Below, in pieces: positions 6,882 through 15,804 of a stretch of DNA of 20,582 nt (the stretch's first letter is position 1; every line of letters begins with the position of its first letter). The DNA comes from CAZRRV01 sp045660865 (lineage in GTDB: Bacteria; Bacillota; Clostridia; Oscillospirales; Acutalibacteraceae). The translations under genes were made by a program, and so were the position numbers. The stretch covers positions 1 to 20,582 of the forward strand of contig JAZREP010000027.1 of assembly GCA_045660865.1 (NCBI GenBank), in the 5' to 3' direction. Below the pieces are notes generated by a model. That model worked only from the letters and a program-made list of their open reading frames with translations. It searched no databases and was not told the origin of the DNA.

Positions 6882-9800
6882 ATGATAATTGAAGTTCACA
6901 ATCTGAATGTGGGGCAAGGATATGCCACATTTATCTACACAAAAAGCAACAACAAGGAGGAACTATATCTTATCGACGCAGGAAAGGAGCCCCTCGTTAT
7001 TCACGATTATTGGCACAACAACTTCAACGGCATTAAAATCACAAAACTATTCATTTCCCAATGGGATTGTGAACACTACAACGGATTAAACGGGTGCGAC
7101 ATCTGTTTCTCAGAGAATTGCGAGATATATTCGCCCTGCGCAGATAGCAATACCCACAATCTCCCTGTCACGCAAGATGTGTGTAAAAAATCAGCAGGCG
7201 AGGCACTGTTCTGCACCATATATAAAGAGGAGGATATTAAGATAATATGCTATAACAAGAATAATATCCACACATCTGCCCCCACAATACGCAGTGCCAC
7301 CGACCAACACCCTGCGGTCACAGATAGATATATCTGGATTTTTGAATTCTTCGGATATAGCTATTATTATGCCGGCGATGCAAATGAGGAGCTTATTAAA
7401 GAACTACTTGACCACTCGATAGAACAATCAAACATCAAAAGAATATGCCATTACAACACCGGTAAAGGTATAACACTCTATGCCGGGTATTCGGGTAAAG
7501 CAAATAAACCATACAAACATATCCGTTGTCACACCGGTACAAATATAATACACAGATACACAAAAAGTGAGTACAACCTCACATTAACACCCATTGCAAG
7601 CGACTACATTACCTTTATCGCTCCACATATCCCCGGCAATAATGAGGGCACGAGCCACGACACCTGGCACACACATACCTGCACATATATCGAAGAAACG
7701 GTTAAACCGGAGAAGAATCATATATATAACGGTAATCCTGTTTTCGACAATATCGCAAAATACTTTCCCGACGCACAAATTCACATTGACCAAGCAAACA
7801 AAACAGCAACCATTGATGAGTGCGCACTGCACAGGCTGTTAAACGAAAAATTGGAAAATGTGCAAATCACTCTATTACCGGAAAAGGAAGAATATAAAAT
7901 CACATCTGTTTGGAACGATATCACACTTGCCGGAAACATTGACTCCTACTCGTTTGAACTACACAACATCGGCCGTCAAAAACTATCAATAGCAACCATA
8001 ATCAAGGTATTTATAAACTTATCAGAAAAAAATATCCTTTCCAAATTACCAAGTTGGCTGTTTCCTCATATAAATTTAAGCGACATAAACATCTGTCGCA
8101 CATTAAACAACGAAACAGACACTGCCACCATAGGTCTGAAAGCCGCAATACAGCACAATATGCCTTTGGGCAAGATAACACTTAACGAAATTAAAGCAAC
8201 GGGGGCAACAATAATAAACCGCATAAATGCCGGGCAATATTCTCGCACAACATACTTTGGTTTGGAATTCCTTATAGCGTTTAACAAACAAACATATAAA
8301 ATCCACCTCTCTTTCTCGCCAAATAAAACCATAGACCTACAAATAGATACACAGGACATAGCGCTAAAACAAATCACTCTGCTTGCCGAGGAGTTAGAAG
8401 TACAAAATTTAAGTAATTGGTACGACGCCTTTGGATTCGACACCACAACACTTAGAACAGCGGCAGCAGGCCTGGTAATCGATAAAAAGAGAATAAGAAT
8501 TCAAAATATCAGCATAGGAATAGATATAAAAATCTTATCTAAATTCAAATTTATAACCACCTGCACATATTACACAAGCGAAAAGCGAAGTATCATATAC
8601 GGAACAAACGAAAAACCCATAAAATCCGAAGAACTGCTGCACTCGTTTGGCGTAAAAAAAGAACATTGTAGTTTTTTACCCTCAATCACTCTTAACAAGT
8701 GTGAGTTGTCGGCCAACAGCAGCGAAAAAAGTTTCGCTCTGCACGCAATTACCGACATTACAAATATACCGGAAATCAACATCGGCAACATCAAAATAAA
8801 ACTCACACAATTTCAGGTGGATATAGAGCACCGCGATACCTGCAATAAAATAACATTAGGATTAACAGGCAAAAACAACAGCAGAAACATAGAATTAAAG
8901 GCCGAATACTCCGGCGAAAGCGGTTTCACATTCGAAGGACATATCGACAATATTAAAATAAGCGATGCCGTAGAGGGCGTTTTATCCGACATCGGCCTAA
9001 TCGATAAATTCAACCTCCCAATGAAGGAGTGCCTGGTGAGGCACAACCGGCACGAAACCACATTCCGCGCCGCATTGTCCGACACAGAATTAGGAGAATG
9101 CATCAAATTTACCAACAACAATATATCAATAGGAATATACGACAAACAATGCCTGTTCCATATAGAAACATTGTTAATAATAAACATTGCCGAACAGGAT
9201 TTTGCAGTCGAAAGCGGATTGGACATAACTCCTAAAAGCATATACCTGTTTGCACAATCGGCCAAGAGCTATTACAATGTACTTGGAATAAAAGGGCTCG
9301 ACATTGGCAAAATGACTATCTGCATATCGGAAAAGCTAACACCGCCCGGAATGTCAATAGGCTTGCTGGGGGAACTAAGCTACAAAGATTTTCGCGGAGA
9401 TATCGCACTTTATCTATCGCCACAAACACCGGCCAGGCAATTGATTGCCATTAATTTCAACAACATATCACTGCTCGACATCGTCACTATATTTGTGCAA
9501 TGCCCCAACGGAGGAGTAAGCGACACACTTAGCCGTATATCGATGCAATCTATTCTAATAAACGACGATATAACCCCGGGCGAGGATTATGGCTGCGATG
9601 ATGCAATATCAAAAATCGATGCTTACGAGAGAGAAATAGGCAGCTACGAAATACAAACCAACGAAAAGTACAATTGGTTATCGCCTACAACCAAAGTAAT
9701 AAAAAACAAAACCAACTTCAAGACATACGAACTATCATACAATAACAACAGGTACGAGTTGAGAAAATATGTAGGAATGTATGCCTGCGTAAATTCCGGC

Positions 9801-11573
9801 AACGAGGGTATTGTAATAAACGGCACAACCTTCAGACCCGGCTTTGCATTTGATGCAAAATTAGAATTTTTGGGAATGAGCGCTGTAATAGACTTCACTG
9901 CCGAGCCCAAAAGAGGCATAAGACTTTACGCCGAAATGGAACGAGCAATAAATCTTGGTAATTTTATTGAAATAAGCCACGCAACAGACCGAAGCCGAGG
10001 CCCCATTCTGGAATTATCCACATACCCCGAAAAACGCTACTTCTATCTATCGGCCCATTGTCGCATACTCAATCTCTTCGAAGTTGAAACAGAAATAGCA
10101 TTTGGAAATAACCGTTTTACGCTTAACATATACGAGCAAATACTCGGTTTCAAAGCATACATAGTGGCAAAAGGCAGCCTGAACGATTGGAACAGCGGGG
10201 ATTGGGGCATACTGCTACGATACGAATTAAGCGGTTTCACGCAAATAACAGAGAACATATCAAACTACCTGCACAAAGTTGCCGACGAAATAGAGAAAGC
10301 AACAAAAAGTGCAACCGAAAAACTAGAATGTGCTCGTCGCACTGTTAAAGAACACGAGCGCGACGTGCAAGATATACAAAGAAAAATCGACCAACTAAAA
10401 AGCGATTTGGACCGGCTCACACACACGCGGTACCCCTGGTATCAAGCATACAAATATATTGCACTTGGAGCCCAAATTGCAGCAATAGGAGTTAGTATCG
10501 GTGCTCTTGCCACAAGCAAATTAGTGGTATTGGACATACTCAAAACCGCACAAGGCATATTATATATGGCCGAAAAAGCAATGGAAGCAGCGGGCAGCCT
10601 GTCGGCACAAGCGATGGAAATGCTTGGCGATGTAACAGCAATCGTTGGAAAAAGTATCGATTGGTTAATTAAGATTGAAAGAATTGAAGCAACACTCAGC
10701 CGAGAGGAGAGCAATTTGGAATTCAATTTTCAAATAGACTATCAATTATGTGGCAAGAAGTTCCAAGGAACATTCTCTATGAACAATGAAGAAAAGCTCG
10801 ACGAGAGACTGGAAAATTACATCACAAGCAGCAAAAAACAGATCTATAAATTTACAAGCGGCTCAGGGAATTTGGAGGATATATATGGAGAAATGAACGA
10901 AGAGGAAATAGAATATCTCAACAATATCGACTGGGAGCGAACAAGAGAAAGCCTGCAAATTGCCGCTCAACAAGGAGATTTCTATAACCAAATGATGAAA
11001 AACATCACAGCCGACATCTCCAAAATTGAGAAACAGACTAATGACCAAAGAGAATGCATTATAGATTCCGATAATGCACAAATAATCAGCAACATACTTA
11101 TTAGCAACCAAATAGTCCAAGAAAAAACAGCCCAACTAAAAAAAATAATAAGAGAAGAAGATTTTATCACCTTGCATAATGCCGAGGAGGTATTTCGCCG
11201 GGAATCGGGCCTTAACATAACAAACAGCCACCCGCAGGCATACAATGATTTCTTAAAGCACGATAGCAACACCAAAGCCACCGCAGAACTTCGCGATTAT
11301 TTACATAAGACAAAAAGCAACATCACCGAGAACGAAGATATTCCCAAAGAATGTATTCCATTGCTCATTGAAAAAATGGAACAACAAACCAACGAACTAT
11401 CCAATGTCACAAATGCACAAATTTTCGCCTGCATAGCCGAAGGATATCACGAAATAAACAACGATAAAAAAGCTTTGGAATATGCAGATAAAGCAATAGA
11501 AGCAAGCATAAAAACATATGGCAATGAGGCAAATGAAACCTATGCAATACGAGAGAGAGTTTCTTTTAGCTAA
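6882..11573 (+). CDS. Giant protein: MBL-like N-terminus, beta-rich middle, coiled-coil/hydrophobic helical part and TPR-like end
   Basis: A 1563-residue protein I do not recognise as a whole. Residues 1-270 look like a metallo-beta-lactamase fold of the ComEC-like type: VHNLNVGQGYATFIY, then LYLIDAG (29-34), ISQWDCEHYNGL (58-69) and YYAGDANEEL (162-171). The metal motif HxHxDH is altered to Q60-x-D62-x-E64-H65, so activity may be lost or changed; D166 and a few later histidines remain. Residues ~330-1120 are alternating beta strands in repeated units (for example FELHNIGRQKLSIATIIKV). Residues 1125-1180 form a charged coiled coil. A hydrophobic helical stretch follows (~1190-1265), then more helices, and a TPR-like unit at 1510-1555. 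There is no signal peptide. It lies 101 bp after the polymerase with no clear promoter, so it may be read through from operon 1. A toxin, secretion-linked or immune role is possible but unproven. Confidence 0.8.
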   Translation: MIIEVHNLNVGQGYATFIYTKSNNKEELYLIDAGKEPLVIHDYWHNNFNGIKITKLFISQWDCEHYNGLNGCDICFSENCEIYSPCADSNTHNLPVTQDVCKKSAGEALFCTIYKEEDIKIICYNKNNIHTSAPTIRSATDQHPAVTDRYIWIFEFFGYSYYYAGDANEELIKELLDHSIEQSNIKRICHYNTGKGITLYAGYSGKANKPYKHIRCHTGTNIIHRYTKSEYNLTLTPIASDYITFIAPHIPGNNEGTSHDTWHTHTCTYIEETVKPEKNHIYNGNPVFDNIAKYFPDAQIHIDQANKTATIDECALHRLLNEKLENVQITLLPEKEEYKITSVWNDITLAGNIDSYSFELHNIGRQKLSIATIIKVFINLSEKNILSKLPSWLFPHINLSDINICRTLNNETDTATIGLKAAIQHNMPLGKITLNEIKATGATIINRINAGQYSRTTYFGLEFLIAFNKQTYKIHLSFSPNKTIDLQIDTQDIALKQITLLAEELEVQNLSNWYDAFGFDTTTLRTAAAGLVIDKKRIRIQNISIGIDIKILSKFKFITTCTYYTSEKRSIIYGTNEKPIKSEELLHSFGVKKEHCSFLPSITLNKCELSANSSEKSFALHAITDITNIPEINIGNIKIKLTQFQVDIEHRDTCNKITLGLTGKNNSRNIELKAEYSGESGFTFEGHIDNIKISDAVEGVLSDIGLIDKFNLPMKECLVRHNRHETTFRAALSDTELGECIKFTNNNISIGIYDKQCLFHIETLLIINIAEQDFAVESGLDITPKSIYLFAQSAKSYYNVLGIKGLDIGKMTICISEKLTPPGMSIGLLGELSYKDFRGDIALYLSPQTPARQLIAINFNNISLLDIVTIFVQCPNGGVSDTLSRISMQSILINDDITPGEDYGCDDAISKIDAYEREIGSYEIQTNEKYNWLSPTTKVIKNKTNFKTYELSYNNNRYELRKYVGMYACVNSGNEGIVINGTTFRPGFAFDAKLEFLGMSAVIDFTAEPKRGIRLYAEMERAINLGNFIEISHATDRSRGPILELSTYPEKRYFYLSAHCRILNLFEVETEIAFGNNRFTLNIYEQILGFKAYIVAKGSLNDWNSGDWGILLRYELSGFTQITENISNYLHKVADEIEKATKSATEKLECARRTVKEHERDVQDIQRKIDQLKSDLDRLTHTRYPWYQAYKYIALGAQIAAIGVSIGALATSKLVVLDILKTAQGILYMAEKAMEAAGSLSAQAMEMLGDVTAIVGKSIDWLIKIERIEATLSREESNLEFNFQIDYQLCGKKFQGTFSMNNEEKLDERLENYITSSKKQIYKFTSGSGNLEDIYGEMNEEEIEYLNNIDWERTRESLQIAAQQGDFYNQMMKNITADISKIEKQTNDQRECIIDSDNAQIISNILISNQIVQEKTAQLKKIIREEDFITLHNAEEVFRRESGLNITNSHPQAYNDFLKHDSNTKATAELRDYLHKTKSNITENEDIPKECIPLLIEKMEQQTNELSNVTNAQIFACIAEGYHEINNDKKALEYADKAIEASIKTYGNEANETYAIRERVSFS
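8724..8740 (+). repeat. Fourth copy of the short coding repeat, in the giant gene
   Basis: GAAAAAAGTTTCGCTCT is a shortened form of the repeat found three times in the Fe-S gene at 3272-3460. Here AGCGAAA (8722-8728) and TTTCGCT (8733-8739) make a perfect 7-bp inverted repeat around AAAG. It is translated as SEKSFALH, resembling the KKYSFAL of copies 1 and 2, so the same reading frame of the repeat is used in two unrelated proteins. Confidence 0.45.
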
Positions 11574-11597
11574 ATATCACTAAAATCAATAACATAA

Positions 11598-11747
11598 ACT
11601 GCCGGCAGCTCACGCGCTTGCTTTTCGCCTGTATATGAGCGGTTATTCATTCGCGAGATTGCGCAGAAAATGAGTGTTTCTATCGACAACGTGAGGAATT
11701 ATATTCACGCGGCAAAGGTTGCGTTGCGCAAAAGGATTGATAGGTAA
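11598..11747 (+). pseudogene. Remnant of a sigma-factor-like helix-turn-helix (region 4)
   Basis: Frame 3 after a stop at 11595-11597 reads through FIREIAQKMSVSIDNVRNYI and HAAKVALRKRIDR to TAA at 11745-11747. The order I-x-E-I-A-x-x-M-x-(V/I)-S-x-x-x-V-x-N-x-I-x-x-A-x-x-x-L-R-K is that of region 4 of Bacteroidales ECF sigma factors, the helix-turn-helix that contacts the -35 box. About 49 codons are open, but the only ATG (11670) would give 25 residues, whereas ECF sigma factors have about 160-200. I take it for the tail of a lost gene. It lies between the giant gene and the palindrome at 11779-11808. Confidence 0.5.
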
Positions 11748-11778
11748 TCAAAGGGAATTATAATCACTCTAAAAGTAT

Positions 11779-11808
11779 AACAAGAAACAGCAGCTGCTGT
11801 TTCTTGTT
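11779..11808. terminator. Perfect 30-bp palindrome between convergent genes
   Basis: AACAAGAAACAGCAG and CTGCTGTTTCTTGTT are exact reverse complements without a spacer. The palindrome lies between the plus-strand giant gene with its sigma remnant and the minus-strand tail-like gene, which ends 12 bp away at 11820. That is the expected place for a two-way terminator. There is no long T run, only the T-rich arm, so efficiency is uncertain. Its form is like that of the palindrome at 102-129. Confidence 0.6.
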
Positions 11809-11819
11809 TATATTCACTA

Positions 11820-14156
11820 TTACCCAACAGTCGTTTCATCGACATTTTCAGCAGGCAGTTCCTCTTCGGGCTCGCTCGTTGCAAGTGCAGCGACAATTCT
11901 GTCCGCAGCAGCAACAATATCGCTCACGCCAAGCCCTGCCATAAGCCTGTCAAGGAAATTACGCGTTTCGTTTGCAAGCGTACGTTGATAGAAAAACTTG
12001 CCGGCAAGAGGCACCGCGCTACCAACGAATTCCTCAACGCCATAGTCGTTGGCAAGATACAGATGTTGCACCATATCTATGTCAAAAGTTTCGGGTATCG
12101 CGAGTTCGTAATAGAGATAAACACCCTGCATAGCCGCTTTGAAGGCGTCGGCACTTGTATAAGCATCGTCACGAATATACAAATAGCCTGTATTGTAAAG
12201 CATAATACTCCTATTTGTCATCTCTTGGGTTGCAACAGTTCTTGATGGCATTGGAGTATATCCATAAACCATTCCATTAGCAGTTTTACCCACTGCCGGT
12301 TTCAAAAATTTGCCATTTAACGTGTAGCTCTGAAACATAGAGTATGTGGATTTCTCATCGGGTGTCTTTACCGTTGTCATACTCCAAGCCAACGTACCCA
12401 TATCAATACGTCCTATTCGCTTTATATATTTTTTATTCTCATAATCGATGGTGTCCCTTGCCGCGGTTCCGCTTGTGGATATTCCCGCCAAACCCCATTC
12501 GCTCATCTGTGGCACCACGGGCAATGACAAAAGGTTTGCGGTATATGGCTCGTAGTGGGTGTAATCAACATCGCCGCTCCAAGCAAAATGCACGCACAGT
12601 TCATCTATTGACTTTGTTTCAACAAGAAGATAACCGGCACACGCAGGGACATATACATTGTGGCTGCCGTTACACAGCTCACAGGCCTGCGACTCCAATT
12701 TGTCAATGAACAAATCACCTGTTACCTCCATAGGATTTAACGGAGTGTAATAGACCGCCACAATATCGCCGGCACTCCACCCATCGTCGGCACCACAGCC
12801 AATTACGTAGCCGTTGTTTTCGCCAACACCTATTTTGCAAGGGACACAAGGAACGGGCACAATGATATTTCCGCCATCACTCAAGGTGCCGTTAGTAATG
12901 GTTTTACCAACCATAGCCATAGAAATATCGCATTGGTTATACCCAACGCTTTTGAAATCGGCGGGCTGCGCAATGCTCAATCCTTTGGGCAACGCACCTA
13001 TAGTGGAAAAGAGCGCATCGCACTCCTCTTTTGTCGGCTCGTTGCCGGCGCCAAACATTTCGGTAAGGTCTATGTGTAGATAGTTCTTTACATAAATTTT
13101 ACCCCAATCGCTTGTACGTTTGTCGCCAACAACCACACTATGATAATTACCCGTGCCAAACGAGGAATACAACACACTTATCCATTGCCAATCGGTGTGA
13201 GATTGCGCGATTGCAGCGTGCCCTGCGGGAAAGGTATTGGCTATGGCTCCCCAACCAACAAAAACCTTTTCATTGGGATTTTCGCTGCACTTCAACAAGC
13301 AGGCCTGGTAATACTTATGCCCAACCACCTCGGTTTGAGTGGGGGTTTTATAGTTGCGCAAGGAGCCTTTGCCCTCAGTAGACGAGGAGGAGAAAACGAC
13401 AATACCATTCTCCACCGTTACAGTGCCACCGGTAGCAGAAAGCCCGCTTAACAGCACACCATCGGCAAGGTTTTTCACTATGTTACCGCCTATTTGTTTT
13501 ATTTTTGCATACGCATTGCGTATTGTGGTGCTTTCGGCGGTTGTACGTTTGAGAAAGAGAACATCGTTGCTCTTTCCTTGTGTGCTCAAGATATCACCGG
13601 CAAGTGGAACGGCAACACCGCCATTAACCACTTGCGACACCAATTCGCTCGTTGCAACAGCCATAGCATTTACTGGGGCAACAGCACTGTTCACGATAGC
13701 TGCCACCGAGCCGTCACCCTCGCCTTGCAACGTATTCACACTGCTGTTGAGAGCGTTCACTGTCGCGACAAGTTGGTCGGTAGTTGATATTTTATCGAAC
13801 GCACCAGCCTCGACCAAATTGCGCCACACGCCCCATTTTCCTTTTTCATATGTGCGCGTGAATATTTTTGTACCACCCGAGCGCAGTGTCATCATCAACG
13901 TTTGACCAGTAACACGCCCATTCTGCCTGGGGCCAAAAGTACCGCTATCGGTTACCACTAAATTACCAACGATGTAATGTTCCCGCCCACAGAATTCGAC
14001 GGGCAACCCCAGATTACCATCTTTGTGGTCAATCTCCACCAGGAAACAACCGGGAGAAAAAATCTTATCGAGCGAATTCTCCCATTTGAAAGCGGCAGTG
14101 CCACCATCGGCAAGCGACTTGTACCTCACTGCCATTTGATTACTTTGTTTACTCAT
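11820..14156 (-). CDS. Phage tail-fibre-like protein with pyocin-knob-like domain
   Basis: 778 residues when started at MSKQSNQMAVRYKS (ATG at 14156-14154); a frame 40 codons longer upstream is not protein-like, and the second, truncated copy starts at the equivalent Met. Residues ~58-115 (EHYIVGNLVVTDSG ... TRTYEKGKWGVWRNL) resemble the pyocin-knob domain of phage and pyocin tail fibres. Further on, DLTEMFGAGNEPTKEECDAL and LYYELAIPETFDIDM are motifs I associate with Bacteroidales prophage tail or adhesin proteins with carbohydrate-binding-like beta domains. The C-terminus is an acidic tail rich in E and P. There is no signal peptide or membrane segment. No other phage gene is nearby. The gene is visibly more GC-rich than the operon genes and runs opposite to them, both signs of separate origin. 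A bacterial role in surface diversity is the main alternative to prophage debris. Confidence 0.7.
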   Translation of the reverse strand: MSKQSNQMAVRYKSLADGGTAAFKWENSLDKIFSPGCFLVEIDHKDGNLGLPVEFCGREHYIVGNLVVTDSGTFGPRQNGRVTGQTLMMTLRSGGTKIFTRTYEKGKWGVWRNLVEAGAFDKISTTDQLVATVNALNSSVNTLQGEGDGSVAAIVNSAVAPVNAMAVATSELVSQVVNGGVAVPLAGDILSTQGKSNDVLFLKRTTAESTTIRNAYAKIKQIGGNIVKNLADGVLLSGLSATGGTVTVENGIVVFSSSSTEGKGSLRNYKTPTQTEVVGHKYYQACLLKCSENPNEKVFVGWGAIANTFPAGHAAIAQSHTDWQWISVLYSSFGTGNYHSVVVGDKRTSDWGKIYVKNYLHIDLTEMFGAGNEPTKEECDALFSTIGALPKGLSIAQPADFKSVGYNQCDISMAMVGKTITNGTLSDGGNIIVPVPCVPCKIGVGENNGYVIGCGADDGWSAGDIVAVYYTPLNPMEVTGDLFIDKLESQACELCNGSHNVYVPACAGYLLVETKSIDELCVHFAWSGDVDYTHYEPYTANLLSLPVVPQMSEWGLAGISTSGTAARDTIDYENKKYIKRIGRIDMGTLAWSMTTVKTPDEKSTYSMFQSYTLNGKFLKPAVGKTANGMVYGYTPMPSRTVATQEMTNRSIMLYNTGYLYIRDDAYTSADAFKAAMQGVYLYYELAIPETFDIDMVQHLYLANDYGVEEFVGSAVPLAGKFFYQRTLANETRNFLDRLMAGLGVSDIVAAADRIVAALATSEPEEELPAENVDETTVG

Positions 14157-14169
14157 AATTTTTTTTGAG

Positions 14170-14177
14170 CAAAGATA
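14170..14177 (-). promoter_or_regulatory. Possible -7 element of the tail-fibre-like gene
   Basis: On the minus strand TATCTTTG fits TAnnTTTG, ending 13 bp before the ATG. The truncated copy has TACTTTTG at nearly the same distance (19758-19765), although the surrounding sequence differs. Neither has a TTTG at the right spacing upstream, so the match is partial. If real, the leader would be only about 7 nt. Confidence 0.3.
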
Positions 14178-14490
14178 TTGCAGTTGCAGCGCCACGAGGT
14201 TGCGAAAATGCTTATTAATTTTAATAAAAGAGCAATATCTATGGTTTATGGTAATTGTCGTCAGTTTATCAAGCACATATTAAAGCTATTAAACACCATA
14301 GCGGTTCTACCAATCAGTTAAATTCCACTAAAATTAGCACCACAATTAATCACACGCCAAAATCAATTGTTATAATTATAAAAGCCGTTGATTTATAGAG
14401 GATTTAGAAGAAAACTTGTGCAATGCCCAAAGGCACAACTCCCGTAACACTATTTTTATTCTTGTTATAATTTAATTAAAAGTTCTTTTA

Positions 14491-14522
14491 TTTGGAATTT
14501 TGCACAATGAACACTATTTTTG
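14491..14522 (+). promoter_or_regulatory. Bacteroidales-type promoter of polysaccharide operon 2
   Basis: TTTG at 14491-14494 and TATTTTTG at 14515-14522 are 20 bp apart, an exact consensus match. It lies in the 538-bp gap between the divergent tail-like gene and the first gene of operon 2, with a predicted start near 14529 and a leader of about 165 nt. The rest of the gap (14157-14490) is AT-rich and I see no gene in it. Confidence 0.6.
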
Positions 14523-14597
14523 CTTAACTCAAAAATACAAACAAACGAGCGAGAAGTATCAATCTTGCTTGAATATTTTTCACAGCGAGTGCAGGAT

Positions 14598-14664
14598 ATT
14601 TTCGCGGTTTACCGCAAAATTTGAGAATTTATATTAACTAATTATTCCCCAACCTAAATGGTTG
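14598..14664 (+). promoter_or_regulatory. Two small hairpins in the operon 2 leader
   Basis: ATTTTCGCGGT (14598-14608) pairs with ACCGCAAAAT (14611-14620) apart from one bulged C. CAACC/GGTTG (14650-14664) makes a second small stem 30 bp before the ATG at 14695. Neither has a T run suited to termination. They may affect mRNA stability or regulator binding, but no known riboswitch class is apparent. Confidence 0.25.
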
Positions 14665-14694
14665 AGAACACCACAATAACACTAATAGATAAAA

Positions 14695-15804
14695 ATGAAA
14701 AGAGCCCTCACATTAACCACATACGATGTCTATAACTATGGGGCATCGTTGCAAGCATATGCACTGCAACAATACTTAATGAGCCAAGGTTGCGAATCCG
14801 AACTCATAAACTATCAACCCGAATATCTGCGCCGTAAATATGATTATATGTGGGTGAACCCTGAATCTAAACTAAGCAAATGGTGGATTACAAGGGTTGC
14901 CTATCGCATTATGAAATTCTTGCAACGCCAAACAACTATGGGGCGCAAAAAGGCGTTTGACACATTTCACAAGCAATATCTGGCACAAACCGAGCCATAT
15001 TACACATACGATGAGCTCGCCGCAAACCCACCCGTAGCCGACTTATACATTGTGGGTAGCGACCAGATATGGAACACCTTCTATGAGACAGGGCGCGATG
15101 GTGCATTTTACCTCGATTTTGTAAAAAAAGGAGTTAAAGCATCTTACGCTGCAAGTTTCTCTTATACCGAAATAAGCAAAGAGTGGGAAGAAAAAATTGC
15201 ATTATGGCTTAAAGATTTTGAAAAGATAGCTGTACGCGAGTGCCACGGGCTTGATATTCTCAAAAAAATTGGTATTGAAGGAGAATGGGTGCTCGACCCT
15301 GTCTTTCTGCTTCCAATTGAAAAATGGAAAGAGATTATGACACCCATTAATAAAAAAGAGCCCTATATCTTGGTGTACGATTTCGAGGGCAACAAGGAAA
15401 TGGAGCGTTTCTGCAAGGAGTATGCAAAAGAAAAGGGATTGAAAATATATTCAATAAACGACACATACCCCAAGATGTATGCCGACAAGAACTTTTCAAG
15501 CGCCGGCCCTCGCGAGTTCCTGTCACTCATATACAATTGCGACGCCTTTGTTTCCAATTCGTTCCACGGAACAGCATTCAGCATAATATTCGGCAAGCCT
15601 GTATTTGTATTCAACCGCAACAGACACAAGGTAAATTCAAGAATGGAAAGCATAACACGCCTTTTCGGCATTGAGGAGTGCATTGTGCCCGAGAACTTTA
15701 ATATAGCTAAATATACCGCAATGCCATTTGACTTTGAAAGAATAAAAAAGACAAGGCTCGACGAACTTGAAAAATCAAAAGAATTCCTAAAAGCCCTACT
15801 ATGA
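14695..15804 (+). CDS. Polysaccharide pyruvyl transferase family protein (copy 2)
   Basis: A 369-residue soluble protein of the same family as the product of 3942-5021. It has the opening blocks LTLTTYDVYNYGASLQAYAL, the central I-V-G-S-D-Q-I-W (about residues 117-124) and N-S-F-H-G-T-A-F-S-I-I-F-G-K-P (about 287-301). Similarity to copy 1 is clear in these motifs but the rest differs greatly, so the two are old paralogues and not a recent duplication. It would modify a sugar of the repeat unit, probably with a pyruvyl or related group; acceptor and product cannot be read from sequence. It is the first gene of operon 2 and overlaps the next gene by ATGA, which implies translational coupling to the Fe-S protein. 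Confidence 0.85.
   Translation: MKRALTLTTYDVYNYGASLQAYALQQYLMSQGCESELINYQPEYLRRKYDYMWVNPESKLSKWWITRVAYRIMKFLQRQTTMGRKKAFDTFHKQYLAQTEPYYTYDELAANPPVADLYIVGSDQIWNTFYETGRDGAFYLDFVKKGVKASYAASFSYTEISKEWEEKIALWLKDFEKIAVRECHGLDILKKIGIEGEWVLDPVFLLPIEKWKEIMTPINKKEPYILVYDFEGNKEMERFCKEYAKEKGLKIYSINDTYPKMYADKNFSSAGPREFLSLIYNCDAFVSNSFHGTAFSIIFGKPVFVFNRNRHKVNSRMESITRLFGIEECIVPENFNIAKYTAMPFDFERIKKTRLDELEKSKEFLKALL

Noticed and set aside
12814..13905. Several plus-strand ORFs opposite the tail-fibre-like gene
   Set aside because: They are antisense shadows of a long, well-structured minus-strand gene.
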